This document shows, piece by piece, positions 22,259 through 34,693 of a DNA stretch of 64,000 bases. The stretch comes from Theobroma cacao (lineage: Eukaryota; Streptophyta; Magnoliopsida; Malvales; Malvaceae). How positions within the stretch are numbered: position 1 is the stretch's first letter; each line of letters starts with the position of its first letter. The translations under genes were made by a program, and so were the position numbers. Where the stretch lies: contig NC_030852.1 of NCBI RefSeq assembly GCF_000208745.1, forward strand, positions 21,631,509 through 21,695,508, given 5' to 3'. Below the pieces are notes generated by a model, which was given only the letters and a program-made list of their open reading frames with translations, ran no database searches and was not told where the DNA came from.

Positions 22259-25200
22259 TTATTGAAGTGGCTCCTGATGAGGAGTGGCTGCAGGTCCTGG
22301 TGCAATAGTGAACTGTACACCCCGACGTTGCCCTGCCTGTATCATAAATGCAACTTCAGTTGCTGCAAGGGCTGCTGCTTCCTGTTTCGATAGGGGAAAA
22401 ATAAATGAATTAATTACCAAAAGAAACCAAGTAATAGACAGTTTAAAATAGCCATGCAGCAGCTAAAACAGCATGAGTCCATTTAGCTTTTGTTTGTGGA
22501 AACTGGACTACTAGGAGTGACAAAGAGGATATCATACATAGAAACCTTTGAAGTTCTTAATTGAATTTTGGCTTCTAATGAATAAAACTACCTACAAACA
22601 AACAGTTTTGCTGCACTATTTTTTACATAAATCTCATCCTTATCAAGCATGTGGAGTACAAATCTGAAAAGGCGGACATAAATCTACATTTTCAGTATTC
22701 TTCTTCTGTGGTTTAGATCAATAATCTCAACATGCTTAAGTAAGATAGTGCTCTCATTTTTCAAGAAAGCACAAACCATTACCTGTCTCTGCCTTCGGCG
22801 CTGCAGTATGCTGATGGCCCAGGCCATAATGTAACATGGGAGAAGAAAGCCAGCAGCACGGAGGAGGAAAAGCTGTGTAGCATAAAAGGTTTTAAATTAT
22901 ACAACGAAACAATATAAATTACTAAAAGATTAATGCAAATTCACGCCATTCTTACAGAGAAAAATGTAGATGCATCATTTTCTGCATCTCCATTGGTTAG
23001 GTACAGAGCATGCCTCAAGAGTAGAAGAGCCATTAGCTGCAAATAAGCAGAGAAAATAAGATCTAAACAGAACTAGAAAAAGAAAATTGACAGCAATTCC
23101 CATTAATTATTGATTAAGTAGGTAAGGACAGGTAAAATGTATTATCCAACTGCGAACTAAAATTGTGATTATTTTTCCTCCAAAAGCAAAAACAAGGAAT
23201 TCAGGATTTAGGACCCAACCCAACAATCTAAAGTAAAACTACAGATGAGGCTGATGACTAGGACACTGCGAGTTCAACAAGACATGGCCAGATGAAAGAA
23301 TACTGCATTGCATAACGTACAAGATGCCTTGAACATTGATATTCAATCTATTGTGAGCAAAAAACTTATAAAAGGAAATGAAAGGAAGAAGCCACCAAGA
23401 TCTTTTATTAAGACATGCCATTAAGTAAGAACAGCCAATAAAAATTGTTTTATTTTTAGAGGAATAAAACCTTACAATTAGGGCAGCAGAGCGGCAAAAT
23501 GCAGCTCCACTAGCATTGTTATCAGCATATTCATCATAATCTGCCTCCAAAAGATGGCGTTCTGCAGCTGCCATTGCTAAAATTCGAGGATCCCGCAAAT
23601 CCAAAGGAGCCCCAGGGATAGTCCAACCCTCACTATATCAACATATCAAATAAGATAATAAACGGTCAAAAGTGATGAGCATAAGATATCAACCTGTCCC
23701 ACAGATTACCAAACAGCTTCTGACATAGATAGATCCTCACAAACAGAAAAGGCTCTTAGAAATATCAAAGTTTCAATTATGGTTACAGGACCAACATCAA
23801 TTAGAAAAAACCAAAAAAGAAAAAGAGAGCAAAGTTAGAGCAAAACTGATCTTTATGAAGCCTATCTTTTGGGTAAGTAATCGCACACTTGAGACTTGCC
23901 TGATATCAATTGTAGCATCCTCTGACTGAGGGGGAGGTGGCGGTGCAGTATATCCCGGTTGGTAAGGCTGCAAATCAAAGATTTTTTGCAGGAAAAAGTC
24001 AGTAAATTTGGTCTGTCCGATAATTCAACTCAAAACTAAACATATTTTAATTAATGAAAACATAGTTGTCATATGAATCTTCCAAGAAATACACACACAT
24101 ATTTTATATATCACATGGACAGCAAAATCATCAAGTAGCAGCTAGTAGCAAAGTGCTATCAAATGCATCTGATTACATGCACCAGAGCATATTTGCAAAT
24201 ACACTCTTCTGTCATTTGAAACCATGCGACATCAAAAAAAACAATTTCATCAAAAGCTTGATGCAGAAGCCTATTTTATTAGCAGGAAAAACTGCACATT
24301 AAACCAGACACATTTTAAGTCTTCAACACACAAAGCCAAACCTATGTCATGTTGAACATAAACGACGTAGATCAGCAATATCCAACCCTCAGCACAAAGT
24401 ACACACAAAGATAATGATATCTATAATAATACAGTCTTGCATACAGGTAGCTTGCAATCTGTTACTCAAGTCATTTCAGATCAAATCATGGTTTCCACAA
24501 GGGCTTGGTAATCAAAAGGTGGCTGCTGATGTACATCTCATTTTCCACTAGCAGAAAAAAACTACTTTAGACGTAAAGTTAATTTAGGATGAGCTCACCA
24601 ATTGACAACAACTAGGCACATAAAGTTAGATGAGAAAGAACAATTGAACAATATACTATGGTGACTGAATTTCAGGATACACTAGCTGTCATTCATGCAA
24701 TGAAGGGTCAATACTCTCTAAATGTTTTAGAATAAAGGACCAGGTATTGAAAGGAACCTTTGATTAATATTATTGTTAATTTTACTTGAAGAAAACAGCC
24801 AAAATACTGCTCCATTTTACATGAATGGTTCCATCCAAACACCTTGAAACAGAAGGATTATCCATATTTTACACATCACAGTTAATGCTTTTACACTTAA
24901 AACCCTTTATGACATAACTGATTTTACATTTGGGGTTTAAAGATGAAGCCCAGAACCACTAAAAGAAAATAAAAAATTGCGACCTGGACAAAGCATCAAA
25001 CTTCTCTTATGAAAATAAAATCCACAAAAGTTATTCCCCCTAGGATTCCAAAGAGCAAAGAAAAATAACCTTGAGCATTTATGACTGTTGCTAGCATAAA
25101 GATACAATAAACAATACAAAACCATCAGATGAAATGACATCACGAGTCAACCTAAACAAACAGGCAGCAGAAAAATTAAAATTGAAAACTTCCTTCAAGA

Positions 25201-26226
25201 TCAGGGAGCTCAAACATTACAGAAAAATAAAGCTATCATATAACTAGTGTTCATTCTTTCTGCATCAGAAATTAAAAACAGCCACAATATAAAGGTCTTT
25301 TCCCCATCTTCAATGCGTGACAGAGAACATCATACAACCAGGTGAATGTGCAACTATACATCATTGGCGTCAATCAACAACTGAATCAGTGATTCATCAA
25401 TAAAAAAGAAAGGAAAGTAAAACTGTTACCCTCTAAAACCAGACACTTGTTTACTTTCATGACTATGCAAAATTGATGCGTGGGCGAAATGCAAATACAA
25501 AAAGCAGCAGATTTCTTCCTCATAGTTGAACTGATAAGAAAGTAACAATTCCAGATTCTTAAGAAGAGGTTTACCTGATGACATATCTCACATGTTATAT
25601 CTCCTTTCTCATTGCACCAACGCTGAACACATTTCCTGTGGGCAAACTGGATAATGAAAAAATTTGTCAGCCAAAGCGATTATACTGCAAAACTCAAAAG
25701 ATGAGCCAATAAAATCATATGATGATTACAGAAGAACTACTTAGAAGTAATCTGACGGTAAAAACGAAGCAAAAACCATCAAGCCCTTTCTCCACATCAT
25801 GATGGCACTCAAGCATAGCTCACAAATATCTTTCCGTAAAAAAAAGAACTTTATAGTACTACAGCTAATGGCAATTGCAAAATTTTGGAGCTAATAGCAT
25901 GCTATAAATGGAGCAGAAAAGAGTCAAGTCTCAAAATGCTCCAAAAAAGTGAATACCTTCAAACTGCCACTGCATGCACAAGGTGTCTCCAAATTCTTAA
26001 TGCAGTCCTCCTCCTGGCAGATTCGGCATTCAACTGTCTGGATAAGTGGTTCTTCTTCTGAGGAACCATGTTCATACACTTCCTCAACATCAACAGCACA
26101 AGCATGTGGCTGAGCAACTTGAGAAGAACTCTCACCAGAAGAGCCCGCAGCCTTGGCTTCTTGCATTGATTGCAAACTTTCAGGTGTTATGAGACAGTCA
26201 ACGCATAGAACCAGATGATCACCCAT
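22259..26226 (-). CDS. RINGv (C4HC3) membrane-associated E3 ubiquitin ligase with DUF3675
   Basis: Seven coding exons on the minus strand: 26226-25957, 25646-25575, 23967-23900, 23632-23476, 23036-22956, 22872-22783, 22381-22259. They total 286 residues, with junction phases 0,0,2,0,0,0. The RING-variant zinc finger uses C67, C70, C83, C85, H93, C96, C109 and C112 (C-x2-C-x12-C-x-C-x7-H-x2-C-x12-C-x2-C), split by the first intron at GSLK|FAHRKC. A proline run follows (PGYTAPPPPPQ), then the plant DUF3675 region with PLDLRDPRILAMAAAERH. Two hydrophobic segments follow (about 180-204 and 217-239), then an Arg-rich stretch and the tail EAAALAATEVAFMIQAGQRR. Plant proteins of this MARCH-like group sit in membranes and recruit E2 enzymes through the zinc finger; the substrate is unknown. 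All splice sites are GT-AG except intron 3, which appears to use GC (CAG|GCAAGT). No internal stops; looks functional. Confidence 0.92.
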
Positions 26227-26248
26227 TTTTTATCCAAAAGGAAAGGTC

Positions 26249-26904
26249 CTGACAAAACACAACAATGTAGCAAAAATTCCAGTTAAAGTCAGATCAATAT
26301 GTATCGCAAAAGCTGCAAAATGCACTTCCAAAACTAACATACAAAGTCTTTGACTCTAAAACTTAACATTAGATATCATAAAGTTCAGCAACATATAAGA
26401 AATCAAAATCTTAATTTTCATTTAAGTGTCATTACTGAAACCCCTTGCATATGAACATCAGATGCTATAACATACCCTTTCTCCCTACCTCTCTCTCTTA
26501 CAATTTATTTACATATATAATTCAAAATCTTCTCTTTTTATATATTTATTTTTAAATTTTCTTCCTATAGGCTATACCCAAAAATATATATCTTCCTATA
26601 GGCTATACCCAAAAATATATATATATGCAAGCAAATAACCATTAATAAATAAACCAATTACCACAAAACTTTCAGCTTTCACTCAAAATCTTCATTTTTT
26701 TTATTTTTCAATTTTCCACAGAAAAAGAAAAAAGAAAAAAAAACGAAACAATTTCCTTCATTTTCTCAGCAACCAAACAACTCAACCAAAATTCCCAAAA
26801 TCGAAAAAGAATCAATTCAAAGCCCAAAAAAACCCCCACAATCCTGATCAGAATTGAACAAATTCACTAATTAAAAAACCCACATATAATATAAAAAAAA
26901 TTAC
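26249..26904 (-). other. 5' untranslated intron of the RINGv gene
   Basis: On the minus strand a donor CAG|GTAATTT (26905/26904) and an acceptor TTTTGTCAG|GACC (26249/26248) would remove 656 bp, leaving a 22-base leader segment before the ATG at 26226. The upstream leader exon lies from 26905 towards about 27000. Inferred from splice consensus alone. Confidence 0.6.
26560..26621. repeat. 31-bp perfect tandem duplication in the RINGv leader intron
   Basis: The unit tcttcctataggctataccc plus aaaaatatata occurs at 26560-26590 and again at 26591-26621, adjacent and without mismatch. It is probably a recent slippage event and a usable length marker. Confidence 0.85.
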
Positions 26905-29284
26905 CTGAAAATGGCGCCTTTTTTGGAGTCTGAAATGTTTTCCTTTCTTCTCTTTATAAAGCTTTAATGAAAAGTCTAAGGTCTTTCTTTTCCTTTGCTT
27001 GGAAATGAAACTAATTGACAAGAGCAAGAGTTTTTCTATTTTTCCGTTTTTATATATAAAAAATAAATTAAAAAAAAAGTAAGACTTCTAGTAATTTGGA
27101 TAGAGACATTGAGGTTCGGTTTCAACGAAGCTTTGGAGTTTAGGCTCGGTAACGTCCGTCCAAAGATAAGGATTATTACGTAATTTCCGACAGTTGGTCG
27201 CTGTTTGGTTTTCTAGCCCTTTTTCTGGTAATGGACGTCAAAGGTTATGGTCGGCATTTCCCTTTTGGACCCTTCACTTGTAACTTGCCCAAAGGATGAC
27301 AGTTTTTTTTTTTTTTTTTTTAAATTAAGACATAAATTTTTATGTCTCAGTTGAGATTTTAGACTCCTTAGGAATTTAAATTCTTTTTTGGATTGTTTAA
27401 CATTTTTTCAATTTGAAATATAAAATTTATATTTGAAATTTTAAATTTAAACCCTTTTTTCTTAAAAATAATCCACACATGTTTTTAGTAAATTTTGATT
27501 GAATATTAAATTTTGGATCATAAAACCCATTTAATATCACTATATAACATTTATTTACTTTTCTTTCTTTTTTTTGCAATTTGTTTTTTAAAATGCTATA
27601 AATTAAGAAAATTATGTTATACATTAACGTGGTTTCTTTAAATTCTATAAAATAGCAGTAAAAAGTTAACACGCGTCTCATTAAAGTATATTTATGAATT
27701 AATTAATTATTAAATATACAAACGATAATCATTTAATTCTATTTGTAAATTTTAAAAATTCCATTGTTGATGTGCATAGAACAATAATTCATAAATTAAT
27801 TAATATTATTAATTTATTGCAAGAGACGAAAAAATGTAATATACCAATATGTCTGCAGGGAGAGTTCTGTAATTTAATCTAATTATTATATGGTCGTTAA
27901 TAAAAGAAAAATTGAATCCAAACAACTAAAAAGAAATGTTTGAAAAACCCAAAGCATGGACAATTGTATATTATAAAATGCAAATTGTGTTTTACATCGT
28001 ATTGTAGATATCGACAATGTATTGTTATAATCTTATTTTTTAATGATTGAATTAATCTAATGTTTATATTCTTATTATATATATATATATATAATAAATA
28101 TAAGAATTGAAGACCCGCTCAAGGTTTTGTTGGATTGAAAAATACGTGGCCGCGAACATTGACTCCTTCTCACACCCATCTTTGCAGGCGAGGCGACCAG
28201 CCTTTTTCGAATTTATAATACCAAGTAGTTTCTTTTGGAATTGTAAGACATTTTCCACTTTCTTGACTTTGACCATGCTTTTTTCTATTTTCTTGTTTTG
28301 AAACTAAGCAACGTTTACTAAATACAACAATCCAGGGGGAAAATAGATATAGAACAAAAGGAATTAAAAATAAATAAAATGTTACATTTATTTTTGTTTA
28401 ATAAAAATAGGTGATTGAAGTAGGTTTTGCAGTTAATGATGGTGAAGTGGGTGGCTTGGTAAATGGGAGGCTAAATTTTGTCATAAGATCATTGGGATAA
28501 GATAATGAGGCTAATGTTAGATATTTTCTTGTGGTGGGTAGTTAAGGTCATGCACTTGATATTAATTGGCCTAAGGCCCTAAGCAATAATTTAGAGAGAC
28601 ATATATGTATGAACTTTATTGATGGTTCTTTCGAACAAACAATATTATTACAAATATGATATTTATAAGAGGCCCCTTATGATGGGATTTTTGGACTTTG
28701 TTATAAGATATATAATAATAATGTTCTTCAACTTAAACAATATATCAAAGTTTTTATTTTATTTAGAAATAGTTGAGCATAATGTTAAAAATTAGTTTTT
28801 GTAAATGTTAGATAATAGTACTACTTGTAATATTAATTATCACATTTTTTTTACTTTTTACTTTTTAGCTCTCAATGTTTTCTATCAATTCGTCTTGAAT
28901 TTTGCTAGCTCTTGTATTATTTTTTTTAAATTCTTTGATGCTGATAATTGTGAGCATTCCACCTCCAAACCCGTCGACAAAGATGTTTCATGGTTATGGT
29001 CTCCACATGAAGGAAAAAAAAAAAAAAGGAAATCCGTCACAATAGCTTTAATAGAATTTTTAAAAAATTTAAATTTATTTTTTTGAAATGCGTATTGTAG
29101 ATTCACATTTTATCTAGGTGAATTTATTACTATTTTTATAATAATCAGTGGATTCAAATATTCTCAATTAGATTTTCAATTTTTTTGGGCCTTGTTAACT
29201 TTCACATTACCGAAAGGAAGTTTCACATCTTTGGAATTTTTTGGGCCTAGTTAGATTTTCATTTTATTACTTAGTCGAAATTTT
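26905..29284. other. RINGv leader/promoter and AT-rich intergenic DNA
   Basis: 26905-27030 would be the RINGv leader exon (minus strand). Beyond it the DNA is very AT-rich, with long T or A runs near 27301-27322 and 29015-29027 and an (AT)8 tract at 28077-28092. Frames at 28107-28301, 28805-29106 and 27427-27681 overlap on both strands, are AT-driven and match nothing recognisable. Confidence 0.5.
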
Positions 29285-29469
29285 TTTTATGGATATTTTA
29301 GCAAAGTTGTTGGTCAATCGTCTTAAAAAGGCCATTAATATGATAATTAGCAACACCTAAAGCGCATTTGTTAGTGGTTGTCAAATTGTGGATGAGATTA
29401 TACTTGTTAATGAAGTTATTCACAGTACGAAGAAATAGCTTCGAAACAATGGTGGCATTATGCCAAGCT

Positions 29470-30004
29470 TGTTGAGAGTTGAGTAATTCCATCTAGTAAA
29501 AGAGAAGAAGATGAGTTTGGGCGCCAATTCAACAATCAGTTGAAGAAAGGAAGAAGAGAGTTACGGTGTCATTTTCAACCATTTGTTAAAGAGTTAATGA
29601 AACGAAAGTTAGCTTGTCGTTTTATTTCTTATTACTGTTTCTTTTATTTTGGCTAAACGGTGTGTTACTAAGTCGTTTTATTTGATTTGTAAGGCTAAGA
29701 AAGCCACGTATTTTATTTGCCTGGTATTCTTGTTTACCGTTGCTGTGTCCGTTGTGAAGCACAGAATTCCAAGTCTAGAATTCTGTGCTTAGCTGTTATT
29801 CCTCAGCACTTCACTCTCATATACTGAGGTGCAAGGCTGGTTTTGGTAGAGTGACAATCAATATATATGTAATACTAAAAGGGATAGTTGAGTGATTCTC
29901 TCTTATTTTCTATCTTTCCTTATTCTCTAAGCTCCCCTGTTTTTTTCCTTCATAAAAACCTTCACTATAGTTCATGCTTCTTCTTTAATAGAGAAATTTC
30001 TACA
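29470..30004 (+). repeat. Copia-2 5' LTR
   Basis: 535 bp, TG...CA. Contains a 13-bp perfect hairpin (aagcacagaattc at 29757-29769, gaattctgtgctt at 29778-29790, 8-base loop) and a TATA-like atatatatgtaatac about 29862-29875. Confidence 0.93.
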
Positions 30005-30016
30005 TGGTATCAGAGC
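30005..30016 (+). other. Copia-2 primer-binding site
   Basis: TGGTATCAGAGC, the standard plant copia site complementary to the 3' end of initiator tRNA-Met, immediately after the LTR. Confidence 0.95.
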
Positions 30017-30100
30017 AATAATGTGATCTTAAGGGACCATTTTCCTTAGTTGACCTTCACCTTGCTTGCGGCTTCCTGGTTATTGATCTATCTTTTGTTC

Positions 30101-33100
30101 ATGGCTACTGCTGAATTTAGCACCTCTGCTCCTCCAATTTTCACTAGAGAAAATTATGTTTTCTGGTTGGTAAAGATGCAATCCTATCTTAAAGCCTTCA
30201 GTCTTTGGGAGGTGGTGGAGACTGGGACTGAACTAGAGCAACGTTATGCTAATCCAACCTTAGCTCAGATAAGGTAGTTTGAAAAAGACAAAGCAAAAAG
30301 GTATAAAGCCCTTTCTTGCTTATAATTTACAGTGTCTGATGAAATCTTTACTTGGATAATGCATCTAGATAATCCTAAGGAAGTTTGGGATCATTTAAAG
30401 GATAAGTTTCAAGGTAGTGATAGAACCAGGAAGATTCAGGTCCTTAATCTAACCAAACAATTTGAAATGTTAACAATGGATGAGAGTGAGACAATTAGGG
30501 AATTCTCTGGTAAGATGATGGAGATAGTTAACCAATCTAGGTTGCTAGATAAGGAGATGATAGAGGAGAGATTAGTCAGTAAGATGTTGTGGGGTTACTT
30601 GAGAAATATGAATAAAAAATCTCCTCCTTATAGGATTCAAGGGATATTGGTCAGATGACATTGAAAGAACTAGTCAATGCATTAGAAAGACTTGAGCAGA
30701 GAAGAGCTTTTAGGCAAAATAGATTCACAGAGAGTGCTTTAGTTGCCAAGGCTAAAAATCAAAGGGTAAGAAGCAACAACACTAGGAGGAATGATGTTGA
30801 CAAAAAGGATAAGGGAAAGAAAGTTGAGGAAGAAAAACGGGGATAAGAAAAAAGTTTATCCACCCTGCTCCCATTGCAAAAAGACAAATCACACAAAAAC
30901 TATTGCTGGTTTAGACCTCATGTGAAGTGCAGAAAGTGTCACCAACAAAGACATGTGGAAAAAGTGTGTAAGAACAAAGGCAAGAGTGCTGATGAGAAAG
31001 TAGCTGTGGTTGAAGAGCATCAAGCAGATAATGAAGTACTTTTCATTGTCAAGAAGGTGGACAATGAAGAGAAAAACAATGTTTGGCTATTGGATAGTGG
31101 ATGCTCAAACCACTTGACAGGTTACAAAAAGAATTTTATCAATTTGAAAGAGAATTTTAGAACTCAAATGGAAGTTGGAAATAGTGATATGCTACTGATC
31201 CTTGGAACTGGTATAGTGGGAGAGTAGACACCTGGTGGCATCAAGTCAATTGCAAATGTTTATTTTGCTCTTGATGTGAGTCAGAATTTACTAAGTGTAG
31301 GTCAGTTGGTGGATGAAAGCTTTGAATTAAAGTTCAAAGACAAAGCTTGCACAGTGAAGGATCCAGCTGGAATTGAATTATTCACAGTGGAAATGAGAAA
31401 CAAATGTTTCCCATTAAATTGGATGACTCTAAAACATATTGCTTTCAAATGCACTTTGTCTGATACTGAATTATGGCACAGGAGGTTTGGACATGTGAAC
31501 AATGGTTCACTGAGTTTAATGGCTTCAAATAGCTTGGTTAATAGGTTGCCTCACATGGCAAACTTAAACAAGATATGTGAAGTGTGTTAGTATGATAAGT
31601 AGAGGAGAGCATCATTTCCACAAAGCAGAACCTGGAAAGTAACTTATAAGCTACAATTGCTGCATACTGATATTAGAGGGCCAATGCAAACACCATCTTT
31701 GAATGGAAGTAGGTATTATATGCTCTTTATTGATGATTACACTAGGTTCTGTTGGATTTCTTTTTTAAAGTTGAAATCTGATGCCTTAAGGGTATTTACT
31801 AAGTTCAAAGCCTTGGTTGAAAATCAAATGAGCTTAACTATTAAGAAGCTCAGGAGTGATAATAGGGCTGAGTATAGTACTAATGAGTTTGAAGAATATC
31901 TAAGCAAATTAGGCATAGTGCATCAACTGATTGTGCCTTATAGCCCTCAACAGAATGGTGTCTCAAAAAGAAAGAATAGGACTTTAATTGAAATGGCTAG
32001 GTGCTTGCTGTTTGAGAAGAAGTTACCTAAGTTCTCGTGGGCAAAAACAGTTAATACTACTAACTATCTACTAAATTTGTCTCCTACTAGAGCCCTAGTA
32101 GGCAAAACTCCATATAAAGCCTGGTATGACATGAAACCCTCAATTAAACATTTAAAAGTCTTTTGATGTATATGCTTTGCTAAGGTTCCAGATGCAAGAA
32201 GAACCAAGCTGGACAGTAAGTCTATGTGAGCCATCCATCTTGGGTACAATGAAGGTTCAAAAAGATACAGACTACTAGATGTCAAAAGCATGAAGTTATT
32301 CATCAGTAGAAATGTAGTGTTTGATGAAGGTAAGTTGTGGAATTGGGAAACCAAGCTAGTTGCAAGGTCAAATAACTATGTTTCAGTAAAAAATCAATTG
32401 GCAGAAGAGGATTTTGAGTTGAACTTAGATGATGTGGATGAGATGCCAGTGAGAGGAACAAGAAGTCTGTCAGATGTTTATGCTATATGTAATGTAGCAA
32501 TCTCAGAACCTAGTTCATATGTTGAAGTTGTTTCTGATGAACATTGGAAATAGGCCATGGAAGTTGAAATGAACATGATATGGAAAAACAAATCTTGGGT
32601 GCTGGTGGACAGGCCTGCAGATCATAATGTTATAGGTGTCAAATGGATTTTCAGAACTAAAGTGAATTCGGATGGTTCTATAAATAAGTACAAGGCAAGA
32701 CTAGTAGCTAAGGGATTTGCTCAGAAATATGGTGTGGACTACATGGAGACATATGCACCTGTGGCCAGGCATGATACAATTAGGCTATTGATAGCTCTGT
32801 CTGCAAAAGAAGGTTGGCTAATCTATCACTTTGATATAAAATTAGCTTTCCTGAATAATTATTTAACAGAAGATATATATGTAGAACAACCTGATGGCTT
32901 TGTTGTGAAGGGTTCTGAAGCCAAGGTCTGTAAATTAGTTAAAGCTCTTTATGTTCTCAAACAAGCACCAAGGGCTTGGTATGAGAGAATGGATGCTCAC
33001 TTGTTGAATCAAGGTTTTATCAGAAGTTTTACTGAAGCAGCACTTTATATAAAGAAGGGTAGTGATACTGTTAATCTAATAGTGGCATTGTATGTTGATG

Positions 33101-34052
33101 ATCTACTTGTCACTGGTCTTGAGACAAATTATCTAGTTGAGTTCAAGTCACAGATGCTGAAGGACTTTGAAATGACTGATTTAGGTCTGATGACCTATTT
33201 TTTAGGAATGGAATTCATTCAATCTTCACAATCAATAATCATTCATCAAACAACGTATGCATAGGAGTTGTTAAGAAAATTTCAAATGAATCACTGTAAA
33301 GCTATTAGAACTCATCTAACTGCAAGTAGTAAATTTTGTAAGGATGATGCTCAACTGGTGCTGATGTGAAACTATACAAGAGTATTATTAGTTCTTTATT
33401 GTATATAGCTGCAACCAGGCCTAATCTGATGTATGCTACCAGTCTTTTGTCCTGGTATATGCAATCTCCTACTATTTTACACTTCACTACAGCAAAAAGA
33501 ATTTTGAGGTTTGTTAAAGGAACTGTTGACTATGGAATCAAGTTTATGAAAGCAAAAAGTGGGGAAGTTCAAGGATTTTCTAATAGTTATTAGGCAAGCT
33601 CGTTAGATGATTCAAAAAGTATAAGTGGCTACTGTTTTTCATTTGAAAGTGGAGTTTTTTCTTGGAGTTCTAAGAAATAGGAAATAGTGGCTCAATCATT
33701 TGCAGAAGCAGAATATATAGCCACTGCTGCAATTGTAAACCAGGCACTCTGGGTAAGAAAGATCTTAGCTGAATTAGGGTTCTCACAAAACAAGGGAACG
33801 TTGCTACATGTAGATAATCAATCTGCTATTGCCATAGCTAAGAATCCAATTCAACATTGGCGTACAAAGCATATCAGAGTTAAGTTCCATGCCTTAAAGG
33901 AAGCAGTAAAAGAAGGAGAAATTGAGCTAGAATACTGTCCTACAAATGAACAACTAGTAGACATATTTACTAAATGTTTGAACATAAAGCAGTTTACATA
34001 TTTGGGAGGTAAATTAGGAATTTACTCATCTGGAATTAAGGAGGTGTGTTGA
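30101..34052 (+). pseudogene. Copia-2 gag-pol polyprotein, degenerate
   Basis: The start is ATG 30101. Gag (retrotran_gag/UBN2 type: ENYVFWLVKMQSYLKA, EVWDHLKDKFQGSDR) is interrupted by TAG at about 30277 and TGA at 30656. A partial zinc knuckle ([14 protein letters not shown]) precedes the protease motif [12 protein letters not shown] (about 31087-31122). The integrase has WHRRFGHVNNGSL and an HTD...D...E core around 31657-32000. The reverse transcriptase (32557-33264) keeps YVDDLL. RNase H spans 33366-34052. I count about a dozen in-frame stops; several (31588, 31600, 32551, about 33680) sit where the family has Gln, consistent with CAG to TAG change. Frames otherwise stay largely aligned, so decay here is mainly by point mutation. 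Confidence 0.92.
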
Positions 34053-34581
34053 GAGTTGAGTAATTCCATCTGGTAAAGGAAAAGAAGATGAGTTTGGGCA
34101 CCAATTTAACAATCAGTTGAAGAAAGGAAGAATAGAGATACAGTGTCGTTTTCAACCATTTGTTAAAGAGTTAATGAAATAGAAGTTAGCTTGTCGTTTT
34201 ATTTCTTATTACAGTTTCTTTTATTGTGGCTAAACGGTGTGTTACTGAGTCGTTTTATTTGGTCTATAAGGCTGAGAAAGCCACGTTTTTTATTTGCCAG
34301 GTATTTTTTTTTACCGTTGCTGTGTCCGTTGTGAAGCATAAAATTCCAAGTCTAGAATTCTGTGCTTAGTTGTTATTCCTCAACACTTCACTCTCATATA
34401 CTGAGGTGCAAGGCTGGTTTTGGTAGAGTGATGATCAATATATATGTAATACAAAAAGGAATAGTTGAGTGATTCTCTCCTATTTTTTGTCTTTCCTTAT
34501 TCTCTAAGCTCCCCTGTTTTCTTCCTCCATAAAAACCTTCCCTGCTGCTCATGCTTCTTATTTAATAAAGAAATTTCTACA
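34047..34581 (+). repeat. Copia-2 3' LTR
   Basis: 535 bp, same ends as the 5' copy. The hairpin has lost two pairings through transitions (aagcataaaattc instead of aagcacagaattc). Confidence 0.93.
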
Positions 34582-34693
34582 AAGCTCGATTTTGAGAAAG
34601 TTTTTATTGTGTTGAGTAGGATTTCCTCTTTACTATCATTGAAAAAATGCGTTTTCGTACAAAATGATGTAACTAGATCTATAAATATATTTC

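Larger units (their letters stand above)
29470..34581 (+). mobile_element. Copia-2: complete, inactive Ty1/copia retrotransposon with exact target-site duplication
   Basis: Two 535-bp LTRs (29470-30004 and 34047-34581) begin TGTTGAGAGTTGAG and end TTTCTACA. The 5-bp duplication AAGCT is exact (29465-29469 and 34582-34586). The primer-binding site TGGTATCAGAGC (30005-30016), complementary to initiator tRNA-Met, abuts the 5' LTR, and aaggaggtg precedes the 3' LTR as a short purine tract. The domain order is that of Ty1/copia. The LTRs differ at a few dozen positions by eye, so the insertion is old, though younger than the LINE it entered. Confidence 0.95.
29285..34693 (+). pseudogene. LINE (L1-type) reverse-transcriptase fragment, split by Copia-2
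   Basis: 29285-29469 reads ILAKLLVNRLKKAI, SAFVSGCQIVDEIILVNEV, the conserved fingers-region blocks of plant L1 reverse transcriptases. The frame resumes beyond the Copia-2 insertion at 34582 as KLDFEKV, then with a frameshift as DFLF..IEKMRF and IYKYI up to about 34693. Two stops (TAG at 34617-34619 and a later TAG) sit where the family normally has Trp. The palm motif with the catalytic Asp (KLDFEKA normally) spans the insertion point. Both halves are truncated on their outer sides, so only about 290 bp of LINE survives. The start boundary at 29285 is approximate. Confidence 0.75.

Noticed and set aside
28107..28301. Overlapping ORFs on both strands with some GC-richer sequence
   Set aside because: No family match and the two strands have equal claims; lies in AT-rich intergenic DNA.
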